64,000 nt of DNA from Acanthornis magna (GCA_036785705.1 JAWUZG010001076.1:124001-188000), one strand, 5' to 3'. Shown: positions 50,049 to 62,700, counted from the first letter of the stretch. Made by a program: numbers and translations. The notes: a model not told the origin generated them from the letters alone.

Positions 50049-52728
50049 GACTATCAATTTGACATCTGGTGACAGCAAGACAGGTTGAAAGAGCACTGCC
50101 AATCTTCCCTGGGAGTGCTTATGCGATATTGTCTCCTACAACAGGTAAAACTGTGTCTGCCTCATGAGGATCATATTTCTTTCCTATCCTCAAAGAGGCA
50201 GGGTCACAGGAAACATTAAAACGGACTTGAGATAAAATATTTAGATTGGTATAAGAAATAAATATTAACTGTTGTCAGTTTGGGAGTTAAAATTACTCAG
50301 TATTGATTAGGAGTGTTCACATTGAAAAGTGCTTTGAAGTTTGTATGATGCAGAAATATCAGAAATATGTTTAATCAAAAGAGGGAAATCTTTTTCCTGC
50401 TCTTTGAGTGTGTTTGTATGTGTTGAAAAGAGGATGTTTGCAATTCGGTGTCCTTAAGACTTAGTGAGGCACGTGCAGAGCACTCTGATGCTGTTTCAGC
50501 TGCGCCCTGAACTATGTGCTTGTGTTTCTGCTGAGATTACAGTATGAGCATTCAACACTTTGCAGAATAAAGATTTATTTTTTTAGATGTTTGTGTAGTA
50601 GTTTAGCCAATTTGTACTGCTGGGGAGGATAGAGGGGGTTGTTTGTGGTTCATAGTCTTTATGTGAGATCCCCTTGAGGTCATGTGAATACGATCCATTG
50701 GCTCTGATAAGGAATGAGATCAGTGGGATTTAACCTCTGCCATGCTTCTCTTCTACTACTAAACATCTATGTTCTACCAGTTCCACAATATTCATGTGAC
50801 TGAATACCCATTTTAAGCAATGACTTCATCTATTTTGATTAAAAATTAGAAAGACAGGAAATGAGATGAGAGACACAGATCTCAGCTCTCACTTTGAGGA
50901 GAATGTTTCTTAAGAAAGGACTGCTTTCTGGTTTAAAATATTATGCCAAGACAGCTGATTCAGTAGGGATAACTATATTAGCAGATTTACATAATCAAAT
51001 GTAGTTCTCTCCCCCTTTCCCTCAAAAAAGTCACAGATGCTGATGAAGACATTTAAAAAAAAACCCTTAAAGCAGAAATGCTTTAAAACTTTTTTTAATA
51101 TCAGTTCAGCTCACACCATTAATCCCTCATAATTCATAAGATCATGGTAAGTAAACAAGTAAATATTTAGTAAGTATTTAAAATTACTTCCTGTGTAAAT
51201 TTCATGTTAATAAATTGAAAATATATTTCGATTAAGGGATTAACAACATTTAGTCTTTGTAAGAATGGTTTATTGGATGGCACTGGTAAAAGTACAAAAC
51301 ACTTCAGGATGGAAACGGTGACATACAGAAAACATCTTAAGCTTTTATTTTTGCATTCTAATTAATTCTACAATAGCATCAAAAGGCTTGAATTTACGGT
51401 AGTGCCACCCTGTAGAACTGCCTAAACACATTATGTGAAATGGTCTCTGCCTCAAATATATAATGGTAACAGCTAAGGCAACCAGGAAAAAAACCACAGT
51501 GAGGTGCAGAAAGGTGCTGAAGGAAATCCAAGAACACTGGGAAGTGAATCCAGGTTTTATAACACGGATTCAATGCTCAGTCCATTACCATATTGCAGCC
51601 ACTCTGATTCCTATTTCTTATGGGACTTCTGTGTTTATGGCAGGAATTTTGATGTTAGCTGGAAATAAAATGAAGTGCTTGGAGTCTAATTGTAGAAAAG
51701 CTTTAAAATAATTTGATTGCTTCACTGTGGACAATTCAAAACTTAAGGCAGGCACAGCAGTTCAGCTGAGGTGCTAACACTTAAGCTTAGCCCATGGTAA
51801 TTTTCTCAAACATGTATCGCCTCAATATATATTCGGTTCTGTCAGAGACAGCTGCATATAAAAAGCATTATTGCAGTAAAATTTCCTGAAATTATATAAC
51901 TATATAGGTGTTTGAAGCCAAGATATACTGTTTGTATTATTTTGGTGAGTATATGTTAAGTTCTTACTAATCAGATCATTGACTTTTTCTCAACCATGTC
52001 CAGTGCACCATGAAAGGAATACGTGCATTTATTCCTTTTATGATCTGTTTAAATAGTATCTGCAAAGTTTCTAGTTTTCATTTATCTCACTTTGATTTGA
52101 TGTAATTGTAATTGGATGAATGATTTGAAAGCATTTACATTGCCCATGCCCTACTTCAAGCAGATCTCATTCAAAATCAGGTCTGTGTTTCTTTTCATCA
52201 GACACATTACATTGAGATATGCAGATTCTTCAGAATCAGAATATTAATAGGAAGGTGTGTATTTCATTTTTTATTCTATTGAGAGTATTTATTTCTGAAT
52301 TTTGTATTATCATTTACATAATGTAAAAACAAAATTATACTGTTTTTATAGCATAATAGATAGACCAATTAAAAGTTGAAATGAAAATTTTGATAGTGCT
52401 AAAAATGAATCCATAAAGCAATGTTGAGATCTCCAACCTGTCTTAATTTCTTAAGAAAGAACAAAAAGAAAAGATAGAAAAAGAAGTATTTCACAGTATT
52501 CTATGTGGTTAGAACAGTTCAGTTTTCATATGCCAGCATTTAGAGTGATGAATTCAGAATTTGTCTACGATAAATAACGGCTTAAAAATTCAAATGCACG
52601 TTGCATTTCCTAGAATATTTGCAGATATAGATATATGATATTTGCACTTAAGATATATGAATAAAGCTTAAAATATAACTGCATATTTAGCATCAGTTTT
52701 ATTCTTCATTTACTCTTCTGAATTTCAG
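50049..52728. other. Gene-less AT-rich stretch
   Basis: No gene, RNA or repeat recognised. The AT-rich text at 51.9-52.4 kb includes homeodomain-type motifs (TTGTAATTGGATGAATG) but is not distinctive. Confidence 0.6.
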
Positions 52729-52775
52729 GAAAAAGAGGTCGCAAGCCTTTAACCAATGTGTTCAATAAGGTTCAG
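52729..52775 (+). CDS. Candidate internal exon B: basic KRGRKP segment
   Basis: The 47-nt segment follows a pyrimidine-rich acceptor (TTCATTTACTCTTCTGAATTTCAG) and precedes a good donor (GGTTCAG then GTAAAAGA). Only one frame is open. It starts with GA, completing a codon begun in the previous exon, and continues KRGRKPLTNVFNKVQ, ending at a codon boundary. KRGRKP resembles an AT-hook or a polybasic membrane-proximal motif. It holds a CpG (GGTCGC) in CpG-poor surroundings. Its entry phase fits candidate exon A about 8.75 kb upstream, and together they would give LRRK-G-KRGRKP. I cannot name the gene or find a certain next exon (which would start in phase 0). Confidence 0.28.
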
Positions 52776-55700
52776 GTAAAAGAAGCTAGAATGTGAGTAA
52801 TGACATTATTTTTCTTAGAGCTGCATACTTCTGGTATTTGGCTTCTTCAGTAATGGCTACAACAACCCCTTAATTCTGTATTTCTTAGATGTTTAAACAG
52901 TTCTGCTTATTATATGAGGCTACTGAGTACCCAGTGCTGTGGCCCCCGCTGTCACTGTTAGCAGTCAGGTTACACCAGGGCTACTGACAATCATGAGGCT
53001 TGCAAGGTACTTATCAGTTCCATGCCACATGTGCAGGAAAAGGCTGAAGAATGAATCATAACCTGAATCTGTGCCCACTTTGCCAAAACAAGTTGTTGTA
53101 GCCAGTGGGAAGCCTCTTTTGGATGTTAAGTGACTTGTGCATTGCAAATATTTTCCAGGACATAGAAGGAGGGAATTGGGTTATAGATGGTGATGGACTT
53201 GCACAGAGTGGGCCTGGCTCCTGACCTCTACACTGAAAAGGCAGGGCCATAGCAAGGCTCATTTTCTCTTCTACTGTACTTCATCATTCAGTCAAAGCCT
53301 ATTCCTGGGTCCTCCAAGTCTTCATTAGGTTTGGACAGCAGTCAAAGCTGAGCAAAAGTAGGGTTCCAGCACACATCTATAGGCCCAGCACTATACCTAA
53401 ATTACCTATGTTTAATACCTTGTTTTTAAATGATGTTGTATTGCTTCTTGCTATTGCACATATTTGACATATTTTTCTTAACATAACTTTGCAGTCTGTG
53501 GTTTACTATGAAAAATATTGAAATTGCCTGCTATCTAAATTATCTGTCAAAATAACAACCTAAAACCAAGCTGAGCTTATTTTCCCAAACCTAAATAATA
53601 GAACTCCTAAAACCCTTCAAAACTATATATGCAGTATTTCAGAATCAGCTTGTAGAATGACTCCTGTGTCTGGACTATTATAGTTTCTAACATGCTGCTC
53701 TTGAAGATGCCGCAAAAAATTAAGTACTGATTTAGATTTTCTTGTTGTTATTCATGAATATGTGAGCCTGTAGTTGAAAGATGTTACAGTTAATCTCTGG
53801 ATTTAGTCCTTTGCAGAAATAAAAGGTAGAAGGGACTCAGCATTATTAGGCTTGCTTATGCCAGATGACAAGTACTTGAGTGCTCCTGCACAGAAATAGG
53901 CTGCCAGATATGCTTTTAGATCTTCCTTTTCTAAAGAATTGAGTGGACAGTGAATAAATATTTGAGGCAGCTCCTCTTTCTGTGTTTCAAAACATTCAGC
54001 AGAATAAAAGCATACTACTGGAAAATCTTTAGCCTCTTTAAATTCTAGATTAGATGCAACATTAGTAAGACTTTTTATTTAAACAAAGCAAGACAGATGC
54101 TATGTTATCTGGCAAGCAAGTTGCATTGAGCCTTTCTTACAGTATTTTTTAAAAATAAAGTATGGGTGTGGAATTCCCATACTGGTCCCTCCCTTGTTCC
54201 TCATGTCTCCTTCCTCCCCCCAGAGTAATGCAATAACATGCACTACTAAAGTTCGATAAAGTCTCCTAAATCCTGATCTTCAGTACTGGAAAAGGTAGGC
54301 TTATAATACACCAAATTCTAGACTGTCTTCAGTTACCTGGCACTGTATTTACCCAAGCTCACTTGACATGTCATTTGTATTTATTTTAAATACTTGTCTA
54401 ATCTCTCTGCATTTGGAATCTCATGCTTTTCTCTGGAAACTTAGAATTCGGAAGAAAACTTGTGGTTTCATTATGTTGTGTTATTTTTAATAATATTTGT
54501 TCTTTCAACTAGGATCTCAAACTACCTCTTATACTGTCCTAATCTTTTGGCATATGTTATTGCTCTTTAAAATGAATCAGTTGGAATTTCTCCAAATAAA
54601 TCTTCTCTCAGCTTCAGCTGGGGAAAGGAAGCATAGATGATGAATTACCCATTTCAGTTGTATCGATGAGAAATTAGCAATTTCAGACCTGAGCTCCTTC
54701 TTGAGCTCCTCCAAGGTGTGAGGCAGAGTCTGGAACACCATCTGGTCAAAAGGTGTTCTCTTCTAGGGATAATAAATCTTTGGACTATTGGTATTTGGAT
54801 TATTGCATCCTGATGTAATCAGTGCTGTTTGGGTAGTGTTTCATGTCATATCTTCCTCCAATTTTTGCTTTCTGAAACTGTGTCTTAATTATGATCCATG
54901 TTCTGAGACTGCTGAGTTACAGTCACACATTCATGCTGAAGTCACAGAAGAGCTCATATCAGTTGGGCGTTAACCCCATTTTGTCACCCAAAGAGCTTCA
55001 AGAGAAACAGAGATTTTGAGGCTGCTGGTCACACTGCACCGATAACAAGTACACAATTCCCTGCACTACATGTGACTTTTGTAGGAAAGACAGGGGAAGA
55101 ATTTGGTGTAAAATATTTTCACATTCTGAAGTTGACCTTCCTTATTTTTGTCATTGCCAATTGTATCTGTAGGCATACTACAGACATACCGCTTTCAAAC
55201 TCTTCACTTGAGTTTAGAACTATTAATTTAATGAACTTAGGGTCCAAATATATTGCTTGGATATGTAGTGAAACATTTCATTCATGTTTCAGCTTTTTTT
55301 TCAGTCAGACCTTTCTGGCTATTATGTGCGATGAGAAGTATAAAACTGCAGTTTACAAAAAGATAGACTTCCAAATTTTGGATGTACTGAGATACTCATC
55401 TCTGCTAAAAGAAAATAAGTTCTGAGAAATTAGAGGGGAAAATATTTACCCAAGATGCACATCATAAATTCTACCACCTCAAATCATTGGATTTGTGGTG
55501 TTATTTCTCACAAAGTGTGGTGGATCTGCCTGTATAAGGCTAAGCTGTGCCACAATAACTCAACCCTATTAGAGAAAAAAAGACGAAGAGAAGATCATCA
55601 CATTTTTATGACTGTCATGGACCTTATTTTTCAAGGGCTAAAGTCAAAAGCATTGTTGCGTAACTGTTGCAGAGCTTTTTTTCAGAACTGACATTAAAGT

Positions 55701-57235
55701 TTACAAAGATGAGGATGAGCTGAGCTTTCACGAAACAGCTAAAGCTGTCAAATGTGTTGATATTTAGAGTAAACTTCTGCTCACCATGATGGGCCTTGCC
55801 TTAGAGGTGGAATCTATTCTGTGGAATTTTGGATATTTTTAAGATAGATATCTATTTCAAAGCAGGTTGTTTGGACTCTTTTTGCAGTCACAGGTTAAAA
55901 CGTAAGCTGGGATGAACTACATCAAATCTAAACCAGACAGCCACTTTAAAATAAGATGACTCATGATCTAGAAAAGGCCATTTCTCTCTGGTGGTTCTAA
56001 AGAGAAATAGAACAGCTCTCTGGGATGTATGTCTAGAATTTGCTTGACTCACCTTAGCCTGGATTATTAATTACTCATGTTAATTCCACATGTGTGTGTG
56101 TGACTTTGATGAAAAAAGCCCCAGTTAGAGGTTTTCTTGTGTATTTGATCTGTAACTGTAGCTTTGATCTGCTTTTGTTTCATTGCCAGACAGTGAATAC
56201 TATACAGCCAGCTACTCATCTATGAAAATTCTGATGTTTCATTTTTTGTCAGTCCCGTGATCTGTAGTTTGAAATAAGCAATGAGAAGTAAGAAATTAGA
56301 TAATGTTACCAAACCAAGTGCTCAGAATTTACTGCCAGTGATTGAATCACTGATCCAGTTGGTTCATTTATGTTCTTGTGTTCACATCTTGGGCATATAT
56401 ATTCAAGGGTTGCTGTTCAGATAATTTTGGTTTTTGGCTTTGTAATACTTGTAGCACATAATCTGGGTTGTCCACACTGTGTGCTTCACATGAGAGTAAG
56501 AACACTGGAGCTCATTTCTACCTCAGTTTCCTCTCATTTGTTGTTTGTATTATAATTTCTGTTTTCTCCCCACTGTTTGGATGCATCACGACCCTTAAAT
56601 TTTTAATTTTAATTTGCTTTAACTACTTTTTAAATGGTTTTGAGAACTTGCACTATTTTATTTTTTTGCTTTTTAACTTTGGTCCTGGGTTTCCCCATCT
56701 TGTTCTTAAATTCCACACTGTAGTATCTGACTTTGGTCTAGAAAGTGTGTGGTTATGATCAACCCGGGCATCAAGGGCTATGGTAGCGAATTTTTGGTCT
56801 CTAATGGGTCTACCCAGTTGTTTTCCTGTCTGGAAGAAGAAAACATCACAGTTAAATATCCTGCATGACACTGAAGCAAAGAGCTAAAAAGAAATGAAGA
56901 GAGCTATCCCCAGCTGCTCAATGAATTTGCATACAAAGGTTTATACATTTTCCCTCTTCAGCAGGTCTAGAGTCAGCTAGAAAGAAAAGTAAACCTAATT
57001 AAAAACACCCTTTTTTCCAGGGCTACTCTCTGGCAGAGTTTCCTTGAGACACAGGAAATTGTGCTCTCATCAGTTGGGCTCCAAAACCAGACAAAATCGG
57101 TCTTCAGGACAAACCTGTCAGCATGAGAACTGCTGAAAGTTTCTGGTTTTCTGTGTTGGTAGAACACCACCTTTTAGAGGGCCACTCACCTTTGTGTGAC
57201 TAGAACAGAAATGTCAAACAGGCCCCTATTCTCCT
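52776..57235. other. Gene-less AT-rich stretch
   Basis: No gene is supported. The plus-strand 117-codon open frame at 55072-55425 contains a strong acceptor-like TTTTTTTTCAG at about 55293-55303 followed by 40 open codons to a stop, but it has no recognisable motif and is of ordinary AT-rich composition. Confidence 0.6.
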
Positions 57236-57348
57236 AAAAAAAAAAAAACAAAAAACCACACAAAAAATCCAAACAAACAAACAAGCAAACAAAAACAACA
57301 ACAAACAAACAAACAAACAAAAACCCAAAACAAAAAAAAAAACCAAAC
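57236..57348. repeat. (CAAA)n-like A/C-rich low-complexity tract
   Basis: The plus strand is nearly all A and C: A13, then AACAAAAAACC, then repeated CAAA units, ending in A-rich sequence. It reads as the inverse complement style of the G/T-rich tract at 58735-58854. The phenylalanine-rich minus-strand open frame here is an artefact of it. Confidence 0.92.
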
Positions 57349-57605
57349 TGTCACAGTGGAATTCTTACAACGGAAAGGAATGTTCTCACATTTCAGATTA
57401 TGACTGCTCACTTCCCTGGAGGCCAGACAGAAAAACTCAAGGTTTCTTCATCTCCCTGTCTGAGTGGCTGGCAGGGCAGCTGCCTGAAGCACCAGTTGGA
57501 GTTGAGTTCTGTGTGTCACTGTTGATGTTTTGGGAGCAATGCTGGACTTGGCAGGGGCTGTGCTTCAGCTTTTGTTCATGTCATGGCTTTGCACACTGAA
57601 GCCAT

Positions 57606-57956
57606 TCACAGAATGACTTCATACTCGCATCCAAAGGAGAAGGGCATACTCACTTGGATATCAGAAGGATACTCACTTGTGTCTCTTCGACTTTGAAATG
57701 TGCCACTAGTGTGTACACGTGCAACATTTTCTCCTGTTACAGTTCTGTTGAAGGGTTTGATCTCATCTCGGACCTCTTTGGCTGAGAGAAAGGTCCCCTC
57801 TGTGCCCCTTTTCTGACTGTATGAAGGGAAGGTGGCTGGCAGCATGCCTTCTGCATTTACTGCTAGGACAGAATCTCCCCTGGTGCCAGCACACATCCCT
57901 CCTGTGAGCTCCATATGGCCCCACATCTCAAAGGAACACTTAGAGGTCAGCAGCAT
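57606..57956 (-). other. Open frame of 116 codons, possible exon or decayed element
   Basis: The minus strand is open from ATG at 57956 to a stop at 57606. The product has a balanced, non-repetitive composition (for example ATFPSYSQKRGTEGTF, AKEVRDEIKPFNRTVTGENV, SGTFQSRRDTSEYPSD), more protein-like than most open frames here. Two donor-like strings, ACAAGTGAGTAT and CCAAGTGAGTAT, lie 24 bases apart near its 3' end on the same strand, as in a duplicated splice donor. No upstream acceptor, conserved domain or partner exon was found. It lies between the two inverted low-complexity tracts at 57.24 and 58.74 kb. It could be a lncRNA exon, a piece of an unknown transposable element, or chance. Confidence 0.22.
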
Positions 57957-58349
57957 ATCTTTTACCTTGGAGCTTACCTTTATTGTTACAGTCCCATCCT
58001 GACACCTTCTGGGCAGGAGCCTTTGTGTGGGTATGAACTCAGCAGCCTGAGTTGTCAGTTCCCCTGTAAAATCCCTCAGCTACAGGAGGGGTGAGAGGGA
58101 ATATGTTTAGAGAAGAAATTTGCCATACTTGCATGATGTTAGTAACCCAAACAGCTACGCAGGAGTCATTCTACTTAATTTCAGAAAAAAAAAAATCTCC
58201 ATCCTGTGTGTCACCAAATATTTCACAGAAATTGATAAAGAATAATTTAACTAAGAAACACTGTCAGTGCAGCTGAAATTTGAAATTCTGAACTTGTGAG
58301 ATGTGGTGGTTCATAACATTGTGGTCTTATTCTCACCAATGTGCCCAGG

Positions 58350-58390
58350 CACACACACATACACACACACACAAATATACACACACACAT
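58350..58390. repeat. (CA)n microsatellite
   Basis: CA dinucleotides run for about 40 bases with two interruptions (CATA, CAAATATA). Alternating purine-pyrimidine DNA of this kind can adopt Z-form. Confidence 0.95.
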
Positions 58391-58734
58391 CCACCCATGT
58401 CCACACGTGCTCAAAATTGCCTGGAATAAGACGTATTTACAGAAAATACTTGCCTGTAGGGTTGTTGTGGTAGGATTCACACCCCATACTTTATACCTGA
58501 GAGTGGGCTGTTTACAACCTTTGCTAAACATAACAGCATTTTAAGGAAGGAGTTTGCAAGAACATTTGGCTTTCCATCCCCCAGTGGATCGCACTTTGAC
58601 CCTTTTTTGAACATTTTTCATATATGGCACAATTGCTAAAATCCCAGTTGTTTCCTATTTACTTGATTGTAGAAGTTTGTTATGTACATATGTTTTTTGA
58701 TTCAGATGGCATGATAAGGGCTGGTTTAAATAAC

Positions 58735-58854
58735 GGTTTGTTTGTTTTGTTTTTTGGTGCGGGGGTTTTTTTGTTGTTTGTTTTGGGGGGTTTTTTGTTG
58801 TTGGGGGGGTTGGGGTTTTTTTTTGTTTGTTTGTTAGTTTGGTTTTTTTCTTGT
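58735..58854. repeat. G/T-rich low-complexity tract
   Basis: GTTT units are mixed with G-runs G5 (58761-58765), G6 (58785-58790), G7 (58803-58809) and G4 (58812-58815). The G-runs could pair as a long-loop quadruplex. The Gly/Phe/Leu-rich open frame across it is an artefact. Confidence 0.92.
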
Positions 58855-59728
58855 TAATAGAAATTATCTCCTTTAAGGAGTTTTATGGCTAACAGCAATG
58901 TCACCTTTGTTTAGCGTATTTGGGGGGCTCATTCCTTGTTCAGATGCCTAGAAGGCCTCAGCACAGAAAAAATGTTGCCTAATCTTTAACATAACTCAGA
59001 AGTCTTGCTGAGAAGTTGAAACAGGATTAGAAAACTCAGTGTCTGATCCTTTGAGGACTGCTGCTTCAAAGGAGCTATACAAAGCTGCACAAAAAAAAGG
59101 AGTGAATGAACAAGATTGAGCCCTTTGAAATATTTACTGTTCAATGAATTTGGAGAGGAAGGCAGAATATGATGAGGCCTTCCCACTCCTGAAAGGTGAT
59201 AGTATCCTCTTGTTTTATTAATAGGAAAAGTATGATATTACTACTTTGACATTTCTTTTGTTTGGCAGAACCTGGAGACACTGATTTAAGTATTATACCA
59301 TATATCTATACATACATATGCAAGTGGTAGAAAAAAACTTAAAAGTTCCATTTATTACTCACTATTATCTTCTTTTTTTTCCCCGGAGTACTTCCATTCC
59401 CTGTAAAACACATCCAGTAACTGGATCAATAGCCATCATATATAAAACACTAATCATTAAGAATAATTCTTTTACATGGTTTACACTATCGCTCAATGTC
59501 CTGGTAGCAGTTCCTCTCAATTTCAAAGCAGTTGTCGAGCTTGAATTCTTGTTTTGGCTCTGCAACAGATGGAGATGTGCGTGTCCTGATGAAAATTCAG
59601 ACTTGGAAGGGAACTGTTCCCCTACCACACAGTGTGTACCAAGCCTGTGCCTGAATTTATTTACCCAGCCACTATTTGCAAACAATTATGTGTTTCTCTG
59701 GTTTCCTCCAGTTTCTCAGCTTCTTCTC

Positions 59729-59733
<5 letters not shown>
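58855..59733. other. Gene-less stretch
   Basis: No gene or repeat recognised. The 174-codon plus-strand open frame (59318-59842), the longest in the window, runs into the T34 tract and has no domain, so it is not called. Confidence 0.65.

Positions 59734-59767
<34 letters not shown>
59734..59767 (+). repeat. T34 homopolymer
   Basis: Thirty-four consecutive T residues form the longest homopolymer in the window. If it were the poly(A) tail of a minus-strand retrocopy, the transcript would lie to the right, but no AATAAA is present at the proper distance and no gene is recognisable there. Its exact length should be distrusted, because homopolymers of this size are error-prone in assemblies. Confidence 0.85.
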
Positions 59768-59768
<1 letters not shown>

Positions 59769-62700
59769 GAAACACAGGCTTCAGGTTTTTGTTGATAAAC
59801 TTGAATGTTTTCATTTTATATTTCCTTATGCTCATCTTCTGAAAGCATCTTAAAAGATCACCTGATCCATAGAGTAAACTATAATTTCATTAAAATGGGT
59901 AGACTTCAGGTGACAATATGATCCATCGAGATAATATCATCCAAAGGACACAGCACAGCACGCCTTAGAAGCCTAGGGGCTCAGACTTTGTTATCCATGC
60001 AGTGTTGTGTTTATATGAGCTCCTAAATGCAAGGAAAACTTTTCAACCATAAACCAAACATAGCTTTTCATATTTTATTTGGCAACTTCATTGGCGAGTT
60101 GCTGTATGGAGCCAGTAAAACTCAACGTGGAGGAACAACTTTTGCCATCTCAGCTTGAGAATGAGGATCCCAGTAACCAGGCATATGCCCTTCCTGTGTG
60201 CATGGTATTGTGTTTTTAATTGCATTTAGTGCAAAGGTTAATAAGAGCTTGCTAATAGATTTAGGAAAAATAATTGTTGAAAACAAAACCCAGTCCCGAG
60301 TCAAAAGTTCATTGGTTTTGAGAGGATTGTAAAAATATTTCAGGGGAGGCCTTAAATTCTTCAGTGGATTGCTATTTATCTATGGTCATGCACATGCTAA
60401 ATAATGATATTAAATAAATTACTCTCCTGTTGTGTTTTATAATAGAGCAAAGCCTTCCAGCTATATAAACAACACTTTATTTTTCCAGCATTATGGAATA
60501 AAATGGAGAGATGGCCTTGTGGGTTGACTATTTGAGGTTCACGACTGAACAGCAATTTCCAAAGCTAAGCCTAACTGTGATGATAAGTTATGCCTTTTGT
60601 AATGCTCCCTCATGCAAATTAAGGCATCTTTTGAGCAACCTGTGCACATTACATTTCATATTTGGTAAATCTTATGCATTTCCCATCATGTTGGAAGGAA
60701 CTGCCAGTGTTTTAAAAAAGCAATTTATTTTGTTGTCTTTGAAGTAGCTGATGCATTAGTAACCCTGCCACCTTTGAAATTAAACAGGATTTTGTCTGCA
60801 GTTGGAACACTCTGAAGTGTTCTTCTATTTTTAAATCTCATATGCGTATTTGAAATGCCTTCAGCTCTCCTGCAGATGGGTTTTTTTTAATGATTGCTGT
60901 TGTCTCTAAATGGGTCTTGGCATTTTTATTCAGTTTGTGATGAAGCAATTATTTTTGCTAATTGAATGTACAGGGAATGACTTGAGACAGGGAGCAAACA
61001 ACATCACATAGTCATGGGTGCTTTAGAACTAAGGTCATCCAAAATACAGCATAGCAGCCTTTGTATTTCATCTTCTAACTCTCCCAATAGATGAGTAAAT
61101 TTAATGTCTCTGACTCCAAGGCTTTATTACTTCCTCAAGTAGAAGAGAAATATTCACTTTACATGTGTACAGCTTGCAAAAGAAGTGTCCTAAGTGATGT
61201 TTGCCAAAGGACATTGGTGTTGGTACACTGCGTGTTATCATTAACTGCTCAAGTACTACACTGGTGAGTATAAATAACAGGAAGATAGATGTGCTGTCAG
61301 ATTCTTCTGACTACCTGAGATATTTCGGCACGGAATCAGAGCAGTGGAAGGAGAGACAGCTTTGAGCCAGACCTGCAGGTCTCAGATGCTTGCAACAACA
61401 GTAGATATTTGTGCATGCTGGGAAGATAGAAATGTTCCAGTAATTTCTCTCCCAGTCCCTTGCTGACTATAGCTTAGAGCAGTGTAAAAAGTACCTTACT
61501 GTCACTTCTTCAGTGTTGATCATCACCAAACATGACAATAAATAAGTTTCAGGCTAAATCAGCCATCTAATTCCTTCAAACAGTCTTCAAAACATACTGC
61601 TTTCTACTGAACTGTATTGATAGGAAAAACTAAAGAAAGAAGGAAGCTTACTAAATGCACAGCAATTGAGCACTGGGATAAGAATGCTTTGGGAGAGGAT
61701 GAAGTTAACAAGAGAAAACTGAGCTACATTTTAGAGAGCTATTGCTCACTGAGAGCCCTGTTCAATGCACATCTGTTGCCAAGAAAGGAAATCAAACTAG
61801 GCTTACTGAGAGTGGCAAAATAAGTAATATTTGAAAATACCATATGGATAACATTAGTCACTTGGTCCTGGACAAGGTGAACTATGAGGTTAATCTAGTA
61901 TGGCAAATCCCATTGATAATGTTGGCATGTGCTCCACAAAATTGGCTGCCCAGGGAACAAGGGAAACATTGTTTTTTTACTGTGTGACACAGGAGACCTA
62001 AAGCAGTCAAAAATCCAGTTACTGGAAGATAGTACACACCAGACAGGAGGTATTTGCTAAAATTACACATGCTGGACATTGCTGCCCTAATTTCCCTGTA
62101 TAATTGCTGAATTTGTATTGTAGCGTATGCATCACTAAATTTCCTAAAACTGCGAAGCAATTTGATCAGCTCTGTTGAGGAGTTTTTATGTGTCAAACCT
62201 TGTAAAGTACTGTTTGTGAAAGAACCATGAAAGAGAAAGCCACAGAATCCCTTTAAAATATGTCAAACAAATCAAGCAAGGACAAAAATCAGGTGACAGA
62301 AATTGCATTTCTTTTTGTGAACAGGAAAAAAGGAATTTTGCTGTAAGCTAGGCCATGCTTTTCCATCACTTAGCACCATTAATGCTGCACTAACATAGCC
62401 TAATCCTTTTTGTCAATGTATTTCTGTTAATTTGACAGCCTTTGGTAACATTCACATCTCTCTTGGGATGTTAATATATCCTGGGTTGAAGTGAATAGAG
62501 TGTGAAATCATGGTTTATAGCTCATTTTGAAATTATTTTCTTCTTCAGAAGATTAGAGAAACCCATATGCATGGTTCAAACTCTCCCCTACCCATGTGAT
62601 GGGGAATGGAATAAACAAATAAATATTGGCCAGCGTCCTTGCAGCACGCTGTTGCACTATGTCTGGCCTTGGGAGAGCTGTGTTAATTCCACTGCAGTGC

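Noticed and set aside
55072..55425. 117-codon frame with a TTTTTTTTCAG acceptor, tested as a terminal exon after candidate exon B
   Set aside because: The acceptor's open frame needs an incoming codon two bases long, whereas exon B ends at a codon boundary; composition is that of ordinary AT-rich DNA.
57226..57411. Phe/Val/Cys-rich minus-strand open frame
   Set aside because: It is the translation of the CAAA-rich simple repeat.
58624..58857. Hydrophobic Gly/Leu/Phe-rich open frame resembling a membrane protein
   Set aside because: It is the translation of the G/T-rich low-complexity tract.
59318..59842. Longest open frame (174 codons, plus strand)
   Set aside because: Its length depends partly on the T34 run translated as polyphenylalanine; there is no domain, splice context or protein-like composition.
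60480..60530. Possible terminal exon after TTTTTCCAG
   Set aside because: Phase 0 is open for only 12 codons before a stop, which is not distinguishable from chance.
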